A stretch of 64,000 bases of DNA from Cherax quadricarinatus (taxonomy: Eukaryota; Arthropoda; Malacostraca; Decapoda; Parastacidae): contig NC_091301.1 of NCBI RefSeq assembly GCF_038502225.1, positions 17,017,196 to 17,081,195 of the forward strand, read 5' to 3'. Both the position numbers and the translations under genes were made by a program. Shown here one piece after another: positions 48,080-60,631 of this stretch (position 1 is the first letter of the stretch; each line of letters opens with the position of its first letter). The notes under the pieces are model-generated. The model did no database searches. It was not told where the DNA came from and was given only the letters and a program-made list of their open reading frames with translations.

Positions 48080-48780
48080 GCTATTCAACTGAACACAGAA
48101 AAAAAATAATACCCATAAATAATGATATCAACATAAAACAAGATTCATAGTAATTGCGCAGATGATGATGATTATAACGATAATGATGATAAATAATATT
48201 AATACATTATAATTCAGACAATCTTCTTAAGTTCAGAGAATATTCATAATTAGCGACTGACAGTGACAAGTGTTTCATTAGGGACAAGACAAGACTGTCA
48301 TTATCTCCGAAGAAAATGCATTCAGCTGCCGGAAAACTGGTTAAATTTTCTGCCTCGGAACGCAGATCGTGACGCGATTTAAAATCTCGCTGAGGAAGAT
48401 GCATTAGAAGTTTATTGAAAAAGAAAATGGCTATTAAAGAACCACTTCTCCTAGTGAAATATGGCCGTTTCGTGGCCATTATTTTTGCTTATCCAATTCA
48501 AGGAAGCACTGGGCCACGTCTGGATATGGATCAGAGGTGGTTCAACTTTATTTAAGAGATTTATATCTCTTTGTTTATGCTTTTGTGTTTGTCTCTCTTC
48601 CCGAGTGAGAGAAACCTACGCCGCCTTGGAGAACGTATATGGTGAGTGAACCTACGGGGAAACCACTGAACTGATGGTAACAAGAGTATTGTACGACTCG
48701 GTAAATCACAAAACGAAAATGTAAACAACTGACCAAAGGGAAGGGGAGGGGGGTAGTCGTCCAACCAATAGCGAACCAAA
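48080..48780. other. No gene recognised
   Basis: AT-rich then mixed sequence. Short open frames without recognisable similarity. Confidence 0.4.
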
Positions 48781-48784
48781 CCAG

Positions 48785-49215
48785 GTTAACGCACTTGTCT
48801 GCTAGTTATATCACTGTCTTGCCATGGGTTCGAATATCCCTCGTTCGGTGAAAGTACAGTGCACACATAGGGCATATATATATGGACATTTCGTCAAAAG
48901 CTTACACCTTCAGAGGAAGGGACTCGAGGTTGACTTGCTCCATTGCCCTAAGCCGGGCGAGACCTTGGATCGAGCTTTATCGAACGTGAGATTTATTAAA
49001 GCCTGAGACTCAATACAGTTAAGACCTGACCAAGTGTTCATTCCATTTTTGTTTTAACACAGAAATATCTTAACAAGACAATGTATGCTGTTTAAGGCAT
49101 CTTATTTAGCGTTTCACCCATCAAGGACTTCATTAATTCTCAAGATAAGGATAGACAATGCCCCTGGAGGGCGAAACGTCTTCTTAATAAAATTGCTAGG
49201 AGCCTCATAATGTGT
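48785..49215 (+). mobile_element. SINE-like repeat with a hammerhead-like tail
   Basis: The head has GCCATGGGTTCGAATATCCC, a B-box-like GGTTCGAAT. Near the 3' end, ATGCCCCTGGAGGGCGAAAC (about 49158-49177) forms a GCCC/GGGC stem followed by GAAACGTC, then TTCTTAATAAA. This resembles stem II, GAAA and stem III of the fold-back hammerheads. The upstream core (GATAGACAA) is not consensus. Whether head and tail are one unit is uncertain. Confidence 0.4.
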
Positions 49216-49266
49216 CTTATTAACATGCTTGTCGATATACAGTACTGATATACAGGCAGACACGTC

Positions 49267-49725
<459 letters not shown>

Positions 49726-49756
<31 letters not shown>
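49726..49756. repeat. (TG)n microsatellite
   Basis: A TG run bordering the 3' end of the minus-strand CR1-like copy. Confidence 0.93.
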
Positions 49757-49759
<3 letters not shown>

Positions 49760-50528
49760 CACCTATTTGTACTCACCTATTTGTGGTTGCAGGGGTCGAG
49801 TCCTAGCTCCTGGCCCCGCCTCTTCACCGGTTGCTACTAGGCCCTCTCTCTCCCCGCTCCATGAGCTTTATCAAACCTCGTCTTAAAACTGTGTATGGTT
49901 CCTGCCTCCACTACGTCATTTTCTAGGCTATTCCACTGCCTTACAACTCTATGACTGAAGAAATACTTCCTACTATCTCTCTGACTCATTTGTGTCTTCA
50001 ACTTCCAATTGTGGCCTCTTGTTTCTGTGTCCCCTCCCTGGAACATCCTGTCTTTGTCCACCTTGTCTATTCCACGCAGTATTTTATATGTCGTTATCAT
50101 GTCTCCCCTGACCCTCCTGTCCTCCAGTGTCGTCAGGCCGATTTCCCTTAATCTTTCTTCATAGGACATTCCCCTTAGCTCTGGAACTAACCTTGTTGCA
50201 AACCTTTGTACTTTCTCTAGTTTCTTGACGTGCTTTATCAAGTGCGGGTTCCAAACAGGTGCTGCATACTCCAGTATGGGCCTGACATACACGGTGTACA
50301 GTGTCTTGAATGATTCCTTACTAAGGTGTCGGAATGCTGTTCTCAGGTTTGCCAGGCGCCCATATGCTGCAGCAGTTATCTGATTGATGTGTGCTTCCGG
50401 AGACATGCTCGGTGTTATACTCACCCCAAGATCTTTCTCCTTGAGTGAGGTTTGCAGTCTTTGGCCACCTAGCCTATACTCTGTCTGTGGTCTTCTGTGC
50501 CCTTCCCCTATCTTCATGACTTTGCATT
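49757..50528 (-). mobile_element. CR1-like LINE, 3' part, open frame
   Basis: On minus it runs from (CA)nAAATGCAAAGTCATGAAG (50528) to the tail. The ORF at 49837-50517 is open over 226 codons from KVMKIGEG through EKDLGVSITPSMSPEAHINQ, YVRPILEYAAPVW and YFFSHRVVRQWNSL to GRERA-stop. The RT catalytic motif is missing. Two tail units (AAATAGGTGAGTAC) precede (CA)n on the sense strand. CA microsatellites lie on both sides. Confidence 0.92.
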
Positions 50529-50548
50529 TGTGTGTGTGTGTGTGTGTG

Positions 50549-51060
50549 TACTCACCTAACTTAACTCACCTTATTGTGGTTGCAGGGATCTATTCACAGC
50601 TCCTGGCTCGCCTCTTCACTGGTCGCTATTAGGTCACTCTCCCTTCTCCATGAGCTTTATCATACCTCTTCTTAAAGCTATGTGTGGATCCTGCCTCCAC
50701 TACATCACTTTCCAGATTGTTCCACTTACTGACAACTGTATGACTGAAGAACTTTCAAACATCCTTGTGACTCATCTGAGTCTTCCACTTCTAACTGTGA
50801 CCCCTTGTTGCTGTGTCCCATCTCTAGAACATCCTGTCTCTGTTCACCTTGTCATTATCATATCCTCCCTATCTCTCCTGTCCTCCACTGTCGTCAGGTC
50901 GATTTCCCTTAACCTCTCCTCGTAGGACATGCCCCTTTGCTCCGAGACTAATCTTGTTGCAAACTTTTTCACTTTCTCTAATTTTCTGACGTGCTTGGCC
51001 AGGTGTAGGTTCCAAACTGGTGCTTCATGCATATGGGCCTGACGTACACCACGGTGTACC
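50549..51060 (-). pseudogene. CR1-like LINE 3' fragment, degenerate
   Basis: The minus strand carries APVWNLHLAKHVRKLEKVKKFATR and MSYEERLREIDLTTVEDRRD (50844-51032). A deletion follows near 50850 that fuses DREDMIMT to the MFQ region, and several frameshifts follow. The 3' end faces (TG)n at 50529-50548, and the 5' end abuts (TA)n(TG)n at 51070. Confidence 0.85.
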
Positions 51061-51066
51061 GGATCC

Positions 51067-52780
<1,714 letters not shown>

Positions 52781-52796
52781 GCTTGTGTGTGTGTGT

Positions 52797-55632
52797 ACTC
52801 ACCAATTTGTACTCACCTATTTGTGGTTGCAGGGGTCGAGTCACAGCTCCTGGCCCCGCCTCTTCGCTGATTGCTACTAGGTTCTCTCTCTCCCTGCCCC
52901 ATGAGCTTTATCATACCTTGCCTTAAAACTATGTATGGTTCCCGCCTCCACTACGTCACTTTCTAGGCTATTCCACGGCCTGACTACTCTATGACTGAAG
53001 AAATACTTCCTAACATCCCTTTGATTCATCTGAGTCTTCAACTTCCAATTGTGACCTCTTGTGTCTGTGTCCCTTCTCTGGAACATCCCGTCTTTGTCCA
53101 CCTTGTCTATTCCGCGCAGTATTTTATATGTCGTTATCATGTCTCCCCTGGCCCTCCTGTCCTCCAGTGTCGTCAGGCCGATTTCCCTCAACCTTTCTTC
53201 GTAGGACAATCCCCGTAGCTCTGGGACTAGTCTTGTTGCAAACCTTTGCACTTTCTCTAATTTCTTGACGTGCTTGACTAGGTGTGGATTCCGAACTGGT
53301 GCTGCATACTCCAGTATGGGCCTGACGTAAATGGTATACAGAGTCTTGAACGAGTCCTTACTGAGGTATCGGCACGCTATCCGTAGGTTTGCCAGGCGCC
53401 CGTATGCTGCAGCAGTTATCTGATTGATGTGCGCTTCAGGAGATATGCTCGGTGTTATACTCACCCCCAGATCTTTTTCTTTGAGTGAGGTTTGCAGTCT
53501 TTGGCCATCTAAACTATACTGTGTCTGCGGTCTTCTTTGCCCTTCCCCAATCTTCATGACTTTGCATTTGGCAGGGTTAAACTCGAGGAGCCAGTTGCTG
53601 GACCAGGCTTGTAGACTGTCCAGGTCTCTTCGTAGTCCTGCCTGATCCTCATCCGATTTGATTCTTCTCATTAACTTCACATCATCTGCAAAGAAGGACA
53701 CTTTTGAGTCTATCCCTTCCGTTATGTCGTTCACATATACCAAGAACAGTACAGGTCCTAGGACTGACCCCTGTGGAACCCCGCTTGTCACAGGCGCCCA
53801 CTCTGACACCTCGTCACGTACCATGACTCGTTGTTGCCTCCCTGTCAGGTATTCTCTGCTCCATTGCAGTGCCTTTCCTGTTATGTGTGCCTGATCCTCT
53901 AGCTTTTGCAGTAACCTCTTGTGAGGAACTGTGTCGAAGGCCTTCTTGCAGTCCAAAAAAATGCAGTCGATCCACCCCTCTCTCTCTTGTCTTACTTCTG
54001 TCACTCTGTCATAAAACTCTAGTAGGTTTGTGACACAGGATTTTCCTTCCCTGAAACCGTGCTGGTTGTCAATTATACACTTGTTTCTTTCCAGGTGCTC
54101 CACCACTCTCCTCCTGATGATCTTCTCCATGACCTTGCATACTATACACGTTAGTGATACAGGCCCATTTGCCATCTTCCATACCTCAGGGAGTTGCCCA
54201 GTTTCAAATGATGTGTTGAAGATCTTTGTTAATGGCTCACACAATATCTCTGCTCCCTCTTTACGGACCCACGGAGAGATGTTGTCTGGTCCCACCGCCT
54301 TTGAGGTGTCAAGTTCGCATAGCAGCTTCTTCACCTCCTCCTTGGTTATATGTACCTCATCCAACACTTGCTGGTGTCCCCCCCTGTTCTGATTTCCTGG
54401 AGTCCTACTGGTTTCCACTGTAAATACTTCTTTAAATCTCGTGTTGAGCTCCTGACATACCTCTCGGTCGTTTCTTGTGAATTCCCCATCACCCTTCCTC
54501 AATCTGATTACCTGGTCCTTGACTATTGTTTTCCTCCTGATGTGGCTGTACAACAGCTTCGGGTCAGTCTTGACTTTCGATGCTATGTCATTTTCATATT
54601 GTCGCTGAGCCTCCCTTCTTATCTGTGCATATTCGTTTCTGGCTCTTCGGTTAATCTCTTTATTTTCCTGAGTTCTCTGTCTTCTGTACCTTTTCCATTC
54701 TCTAGTACACCTAGTTTTTGCCTCCCTACACCTTTGGGTGAACCAAGGACTCGTTCTGTTCTTCCCATTATTTCTGTTTCCCTTGGGAACAAACCTCTCC
54801 TCTGCCTCCTTGAAGTTTGTTGCCACATAGTCCATCATTTCTTGTACTGGTTTTCCTGTCAGTTCCCTCTCCCACTGAATGTCTTGAAGGAAGTTCCTCA
54901 TGCCTGAGTAGTTCCCCCTTTCGTAGTTTGGTTTTTCCCACCCTATTCCTGCTACTCTCTCCACTTGGACCTCAACTATGTAGTCGAAGCACAGAACCAC
55001 ATGATCACTAGCTCCCAGGGGCCTTTCATACATGATATATTCGATGTCTGAACTACTCAAGGCGAATACAAGGTCCAGTCTTGCTGGTTCATCCTCTCCT
55101 CTCTCTCTGGTAGTGTCTCTAATATGTTGATGCATGAGGTTTTCCAGTACCACATCCATCATCTTGGCTCTCTATGTTTCGGGACCCCCATGGGGTTCCA
55201 GGCTTTCCCAGTCAATCTCCTTTTGATTGAAATCACCCATAACTAGTAACTTTGCTCCCCCCATGTGTGCTCTCCTGGCCACCTCGGCTAGTGTGTCGAC
55301 CATTGCTCTGTTGCTCTCATCGTATTCTTCTCTTGGCCTCCTGCAGTTCTGTGGTGGGTTGTACATTACTGCAATTGTCACTTTATGTCCCTCAGACTGG
55401 ATTGTTCCTACTAAGTAGTCCCTTTCGCCCGTGCCATCCATTCCTTCCATTTTCTCAAAACCCCACTGGTTTTTAATGAGCAGTGCAACTCCTCCTCCCC
55501 CTCTCCTCCCTCTGTCTTTCCTGAGGATTTGATATCCGGATGGAAAGATTGAATCTGTTATTATTCTGGTGAGTTTTGTTTCTGTGAGTGCTATTATGTC
55601 TGGGGATGTCTCCTTGATTCTTTCGTGCCACT

Positions 55633-55636
<4 letters not shown>
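52797..55636 (-). mobile_element. CR1-like LINE, longest copy: endonuclease, RT and 3' tail
   Basis: About 2.84 kb on minus, running from the (CA)n junction (55636) to two 14-bp tail units (52797-52824), then (CA)n. The 5' UTR, any ORF1 and the first part of the endonuclease are missing. It is the reference for the ten shorter relatives in this window. CR1/Jockey-type LINEs insert by target-primed reverse transcription, with an APE endonuclease nicking DNA. The copy is damaged by a nonsense codon at 55172-55174 and an in-frame deletion near 54165. Confidence 0.93.
52877..55636 (-). pseudogene. CR1-like ORF2: APE endonuclease plus reverse transcriptase
   Basis: The N-terminal part (55636-55175) is an APE-type endonuclease lacking its first residues: DIIALTETKL (catalytic Glu), RRGGGGVALLIK, VMYNPPQNCRRP and LLVMGDFNQKEIDWE (GDFN). 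TAG at 55172-55174 ends the frame. It reopens at once and runs 761 codons to 52877. The RT includes CELDTSKAVGPDNIS, HGFREGKSC, FLDCKKAFDTVPHKRL, SGVPQGSVLGPVLFLVYVND and FFADDVK. The segment normally between VWKMAN and RPVSLT (IFKKG...NY) is deleted in frame near 54165 (MANGPVSLT). The C-terminal domain matches all the truncated copies. Confidence 0.9.
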
Positions 55637-55692
<56 letters not shown>

Positions 55693-55768
55693 TGTGTGTG
55701 TGTGTGTGTATGTGTGTGTGTGTACTCACCTTGTTGAGGTTGCAGGCGTCGAGTCCGAGCTCCTGGCC

Positions 55769-55855
<87 letters not shown>

Positions 55856-55867
55856 GTGTGTGTGTGT
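55637..55867. repeat. (TG)n microsatellites around a 46-bp CR1-like tail
   Basis: A TG run at 55637-55725 with TATG interruptions and another at 55772-55867. Between them lies only 55726-55771, ACTCACCTTGTTGAGGTTGC and GAGCTCCTGGCCCC. This is the antisense 3' end of the same LINE, truncated after about 46 bp. Confidence 0.92.
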
Positions 55868-56220
55868 CTTCACTGTCGTTGGCAGTGTTGGTAACGAATT
55901 TTTTTTACAGCAATTTCATTGTCTTCTGCAACAGTTACAGTAGATGGCAGCACCAGCAACTGTTTCGTGATTGGCCGTTGGGTATTTAAGTTATTCCTCC
56001 ACTTCTCTTCTTCCTCCTCCTCCATCCCCTTTTCTTCCTCGACTTCTTCCTCCTTCTCCATTCCCTTTTCTTCCTCCACTTCTCCTCCTCCTCCTCCAGC
56101 ATTAAGGACTCACAGATAAACCATGACACTCAAAAGAATATGAAATATTAATTTCTTTGAAGGTCGAATTTAATTATTTTCAAGTCAGTTTGATAGAAAA
56201 GGTTAATTGTAAAGGTTAAT
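55868..56220. other. Pyrimidine-rich tract, no gene
   Basis: CTTCTTCCTCCTCC runs at 56003-56100. Nothing else identified. Confidence 0.5.
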
Positions 56221-56223
56221 TGT

Positions 56224-56278
56224 AAAGGTTGAATGTGAGGGTGAATGTGAGGGTGAATGTGAGGGTGAATGTGAGGTT
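56224..56278. repeat. 12-bp minisatellite (GAGGGTGAATGT)
   Basis: Four copies of GAGGGTGAATGT, preceded by two copies of AAAGGTTAATTGT. Confidence 0.85.
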
Positions 56279-56427
56279 GCTCACTTTCATAACCGAAACG
56301 TGTCCAGAATAAAATTTCCTCATTGTTTGCTCCTGTGTTTTTAACAACAGAAAAGTGAATTAAAAAAGTATATAAGTAATGAATATAACACTGATGTAAA
56401 GGAAAATACAAGGGGTGAATATTAGGT

Positions 56428-56643
56428 GAATGTATGGATGGATACAAAGACACTTGTCAACGTATGGATGGATACAAAAACACGTGTCAACGTATGGATG
56501 GATATAAAGACACGTGTCAACGTATGGATGGATACAAAGACACGTGTCAACGTATGGATGGATACAAAGACACGTGTCAACGTATGGATGGATACAAAGA
56601 CACGTGTCAACGTATGGATGGATACAAAAACACGTGTCAACGG
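56428..56643. repeat. 30-bp minisatellite with CACGTG
   Basis: Seven copies of TATGGATGGATACAAAGACA followed by CGTGTCAACG. Each complete unit contains the palindrome ACACGTGT. Thirty is a multiple of three, so open frames on both strands are artefacts. Confidence 0.95.
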
Positions 56644-56644
56644 T

Positions 56645-57180
56645 GAAAGTCAAAGCGGAAGGCGAAGACTGAGACAGCGAGAGTGTAAGAGATGGGAAAA
56701 TAAACGTGGAAACGCAAGTGAGAATAAGGGAAATACAAAGGGGAAAATAAACAATGTTAGAGAAAGATAGCAAAAGTTAATGAACGACGGAGAAAAGTAG
56801 TGAAGGTAAAAAATAAAGAGTTTAAAAAATACTTTTCAAAGAGATTTTCATATCGTCCTCTGATCAACCCAATTAATGTACACAAACAAGCCGTTGGTTC
56901 TGCAGTGAAAACTCACTGCAGTTCCAAAAATAATTTACTCTGTAATTTTCGAATACGTTATCTTTTGGCTTAACTGCTTCTGCCTATTAGCTTTTAAAAG
57001 CAACGAAATTTTACCCAAAAGTCATTTTTTTTTTTGCTGTATTCATAACAGTTGCTAAATCCGTAAGGGTCATTCGCACACGAAAGGGAGAAAAATTCTA
57101 GCATCTTATCTCCTACGTGAGATTCTGTGTACGTATTAATACGTGACGAATGGATAAATAAAGTGTAGCGAACACTTGTC
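56645..57180. other. No gene recognised
   Basis: A short match to the SINE-like family (GCTAAATCCGTAAGGGTCAT) lies at 57053-57072. Otherwise unassigned. Confidence 0.45.
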
Positions 57181-57183
57181 AAT

Positions 57184-57548
57184 GTTGATAAATTAGACAC
57201 ATGTGCAACTCTTGGGTATCTTTATTGAGGAAACGTTTCGCCACACAGTGGCTTCATCAGTCCATACGTAGGAGAAACTTGAAGAACAGGAGGAGAATGA
57301 GGTGACACGACCTATGACTGCTGCACCTCTCCTGCCATACGGTTTATAAGCTGCTTCTCCGCTGATATGCCGTATTCTATTCAAGATTGATGGACTGAAC
57401 ACATCGACTCAAGGTTGAGGGACTGATTACCTCATTCTCCTCCTGTTCTTCAAGTTTCTCCTACGTATGGACTGATGAAGCCACTGTGTGGCGAAACGTT
57501 TCCTCAATAAAGATACCCAAGAGTTGCACATGTGTCTAATTTATCAAC
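57184..57548. mobile_element. Fold-back element: 120-bp inverted repeats, each with a hammerhead core
   Basis: Arms 57184-57303 and 57429-57548 appear to be perfect reverse complements around a 125-bp spacer. On plus: CTGATGA 57472-57478, stem II GCCAC/GTGGC with a TGT loop (57480-57492), GAAA 57493-57496, palindromic ACGT, and a 3-bp stem I (GGA 57469-57471 with TCC 57501-57503). The same motif lies on minus in the left arm (57222-57266). The outer ends (AATAAAGATACCC, TTGCACATGTGTCTAATTTA) match the elements at 10072, 17325, 22525 and 28292. Confidence 0.85.
57466..57512 (+). ncRNA. Hammerhead-ribozyme-like motif, exact CUGAUGA core
   Basis: The core is exact (CUGAUGA and GAAA). Stem II is 5 bp with a UGU loop. 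Stem III is only the palindrome ACGU. Stem I is 3 bp next to the core, with a possible outer pairing of GUAU (57465-57468) with AUAC (57512-57515). One extra A sits between the core and stem II, as in all copies here. The predicted cleavage site is after U57500. Confidence 0.6.
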
Positions 57549-57559
57549 ATGTCGGTTCT

Positions 57560-58075
57560 CTGAACCATTCATCTACTTGTCAATGTTCATTAAATACCCA
57601 CATGGAGACAGAAACCCCGAAGACTAGTTAATCTCTTGAGTTTCTGCCTCATTGCGGGTTATTACTGAGCATGTGACAAGTGCATTAAGGTATATTTTAT
57701 GAAACCGGTGGGTAAACATAAATAAAAATAATTGTTCTCTATCTCTTGTTGCAAAAGATAGTCATATTTGTGTTGCCTTTGTGGATTCAAAAAGCATTAA
57801 TTCCAAAATCTCTGCGGATTGGGAAACGCTCACGGTGACCCCTGTAAATTCAGGAAGGCTCACTTCTGCAATCTCGGTGCGGATTCAGAAAGATTCACCT
57901 CGATTCTGCTGAAGTCGAATAGATTGAGAACAGCCTACAACAAGAAGAAGCAAAAATGAGCTGAAGAGCCAGGTATTAACTTTGGAAAATATTGAGGAGA
58001 ACGAAAAAGAAGAATGACACGAGATACCCCACCAACACACCAGAGGGAAGATGACTGAGATATTTACCTTTCGAC
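57560..58075. other. No gene recognised
   Basis: Loose repetition of GGATTC-GAAAG-TCAC words at 57780-57900. No coding similarity. Confidence 0.4.
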
Positions 58076-58079
58076 ATGC

Positions 58080-58640
58080 ATGCATACATACATATATACA
58101 TACATACCCGGAAAGATACATTTCTCTAGATGTACATACCCTGAAGGTGCACAGTGTATATACTCTGAAAGGTTCGAATGTCTGTTACAGACACTACGAG
58201 ATACACATCTCTTTGTGAATATAGTCGGAGAGATATACATCACTCGATGCATACAATGACAGACATGCATCTCTCTATATATACCCTGAAAGATGCACAC
58301 CTTTTGTGTATACACACATATACACCTCTCTGTGCATACACACATATATATACATCTCTCTGTGCGTACACACAGATATACACCTCTCTGTGCATACAAA
58401 CATATATATACCTCTCTGTGCATACACACATATATACATCTCTCTGTGCATACACACAGATATACACCTCTCTGTGCATACACACAGATATACACCTCTC
58501 TGTGCATACACACAGTTATACACCTCTGTACATACACACAAATATACACCTCTCCATGTATATACCTTGAGAGATATACGCCTTTCTGTGTATATGCCCT
58601 GAGAGATACACACCTTGCAGTGTATATACACTTGAGAGTC
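58080..58640. repeat. 28-bp minisatellite, degenerate at the edges
   Basis: The centre (58310-58560) has about nine units of CCTCTCTGTGCATACACACA plus GATATACA. The flanks have longer, diverged units (TATACCCTGAAAGATGCACA type). The Cys/Val/Tyr open frames on both strands are artefacts. Confidence 0.85.
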
Positions 58641-58679
58641 ACATAAGCCGGTGAGAGAGAGTCCACACTTCATGCCAAA

Positions 58680-59105
58680 GATCTTCCTAATACCTGTTTG
58701 GCTTTAAACTAATTCACTTATTAAAGCACTTGTGTCTCACCCAACCGGTTATTCCCTAACAGAGCGCCAACAGTGCACCGTATTTCAATGGAAATTGAAG
58801 CACATGCTGCATATACCCACGTAATGTTCACCGCGGCTAAATCCTTTAAGCTTCTAGTGTTAGAAAGCGTAGAGGCCAGAACACACAGAGAGGAGGGGAA
58901 GGAGTCGAGCCCTCCCTTGGTGTACTTTCCAGGGTATCTGAGTATGACTTACTAGCCGTAGGATTGCAGTTCCTCGTCGGCAGATGTAGTTCAAGAACCA
59001 GAAAACTTCTGTTCTCTACAGGTGCTTTTAGTGGAGGGAATTGACATAAAATACTGACAAGATAGACAAAGACACACTGTTTCGCTCAAAAAGTGGGTTT
59101 TATCA
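58680..59105. other. No gene recognised
   Basis: Apparently unique sequence between the minisatellite and the CR1-like cluster. Confidence 0.45.
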
Positions 59106-59160
59106 AGTGTATTCAATTATTTGTGGTTGCAGGAGTCGAGTGAGTGAGTGTGTGTGTGTG
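59106..59160 (-). mobile_element. Tiny CR1-like 3' scrap plus (TG)n
   Basis: TATTTGTGGTTGCAGGAGTC at 59116-59135 is the antisense LINE 3' UTR end, only about 25 bp long. It runs into GAGTGAGTG(TG)n. Confidence 0.65.
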
Positions 59161-60328
59161 TGTACTCACCTAGTTGTACTCACCTAGTTGAGGTTGCAGG
59201 GATGGAGTCCAAGCTCCTGGCCCCGCCCCTTCACTGGTCGCTACTAGGTCACTCTCCCTGAACCATGAGCTTTATCGTACCTCTGCTTAAAGCTATGTAT
59301 GGATCCTGCCTCCACTACATCGCTTCCTAAACTATTCCACTTCCTGACTACTCTGTGGCTGAAGAAATACTTCCTAACATCCCTGTGATTCATCTGTGTC
59401 TTCAGCTTTCAACTGTGTCCCCGTATTGCTGTGTCCAGTCTCTGGAACATCCTGTCTTTGTCCACCTTGTCAATTCCTCTCAGTATTTTGTAAGTCGTTA
59501 TCATGTCCTCCCTATCTCTCCTGTCCTCCAGTGTCGTCAGGTTGATTTCCCTTAACCTCTCCTCGTAGGACATACCTCTTAGCTCTGGGACTAGTCTTGT
59601 TGCAAACCTTTGCACTTTCTCTAGTTTCTTTACATGCTTGGCTAGGTGTGGGTTCCAACCTGGTGCCGCATACTCCAATATGGGCCTAACGTACACGGTG
59701 TACAGGGTTCTGAACGATTCCTTATTAAGATGTCGGAATGCTGTTCTGAGGTTTGCCAGGCGCCCATATGCTGCAGCAGTTATTTGGTTGATGTGCGCTT
59801 CAGGAGATGTACCTGGTGTTATACTCACCCCAAGATCTTTTTCCTTGAGTGAGGTTTGTAGTCTCTGGCCCCCTAGATTGTACTCCGTCTGCGGTCTTCT
59901 TTGCCCTTCCCCAATCTTCATGACTTTGCACTTGGTGGGATTGAACTCCAGGAGCCAATTGCTGGACCAGGTCTGCAGCCTGTCCAGGTCCCTTTGTAGT
60001 TCTGCCTGGTCTTCGATCGAATGAATTCTTCTTATCAACTTCACGTCATCTGCAAACAGGGACACCTCGGAGTGTATTCCTTCAGTCATGTCGTTCACAA
60101 ATACCAGAAACAGCATTGGTCCTAGGGCTGACCCCTGTGGGACCCCGCTGGTCACAGGTGCCCACTCTGACACCTCGCCACGTACCATTACTCGCTGCTG
60201 TCTTCCTGACAAGTATTCCTTGAACCATTGTAGTGCCTTCCCTGTTACCCCTGCTTGGTCCTCCAGTTTTTGCACTAATCTCTTGTGTGGAACTGTGTCA
60301 AACGCCTTCTTGCAGTCCAAGAAGATGT
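59161..60328 (-). pseudogene. CR1-like LINE, RT core to 3' end, one nonsense codon
   Basis: The minus strand is open from FLDCKKAFDTVPHKRL (about 60328) through GVPQGSALGPMLFLVFVND, FADDVK and YVRPILEYAAPGW to RGHS, where a Trp codon has become TGA (59409-59411). The same frame then continues through KLKTQMNHRDVRKYFFSH to the normal TAG at 59244-59246. The C-terminal end reads IHSFKQRYDKAHGSGRVT, as in the copy at 1582-1902, so these two form a subfamily. Two tail units precede (CA)n, and the 5' junction is also in (CA)n. Confidence 0.92.
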
Positions 60329-60345
60329 GTGTGTGTGCGTGTGTA

Positions 60346-60427
60346 CTCACCTATTTGTACTCACCTATTTGTGGTTGCAGAGGTCGAGTCTTAGCTCCTG
60401 GCCCCCGCCTCTTCACCGGATGCTACT

Positions 60428-60429
<2 letters not shown>
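60346..60429 (-). mobile_element. CR1-like 3' tail fragment (84 bp)
   Basis: Two antisense tail units (ACTCACCTATTTGT) plus GTGGTTGCAGAGGTCGAGTC and CCCGCCTCTTCACCGG. It breaks off at GCTACTGG into (TG)n, with TG on the other side too. Confidence 0.9.

Positions 60430-60500
<71 letters not shown>
60428..60500. repeat. (TG)n microsatellite
   Basis: About 70 bp of TG following the LINE tail fragment. Confidence 0.96.
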
Positions 60501-60501
<1 letters not shown>

Positions 60502-60547
60502 CGAGCGAAGTGACGAAGTCAAGTGAGGTATTGTATTGTTTGTGTGA

Positions 60548-60631
60548 CTTTTTTTTCCAGGTGTTTGTAGTCAATCGCAGAGGGAGCTATAGTTCATCAC
60601 TTGAGAGAAGAGGCCACAGTGCATCAGCAGG
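60548..60631 (+). promoter_or_regulatory. Possible 3' splice site ahead of the 26-bp array
   Basis: GACTTTTTTTTCCAG ending near 60560 is a good polypyrimidine-AG acceptor. The following frame reads VFVVNRRGSYSSSLERRGHS before the repeat begins. Without a donor, start codon or homologue this is only a candidate. Confidence 0.25.

Noticed and set aside
52877..55636. Host gene encoding a reverse-transcriptase-containing protein
   Set aside because: At least ten truncated relatives lie in the same window and it ends in a repeated tail and a microsatellite. It is a LINE.
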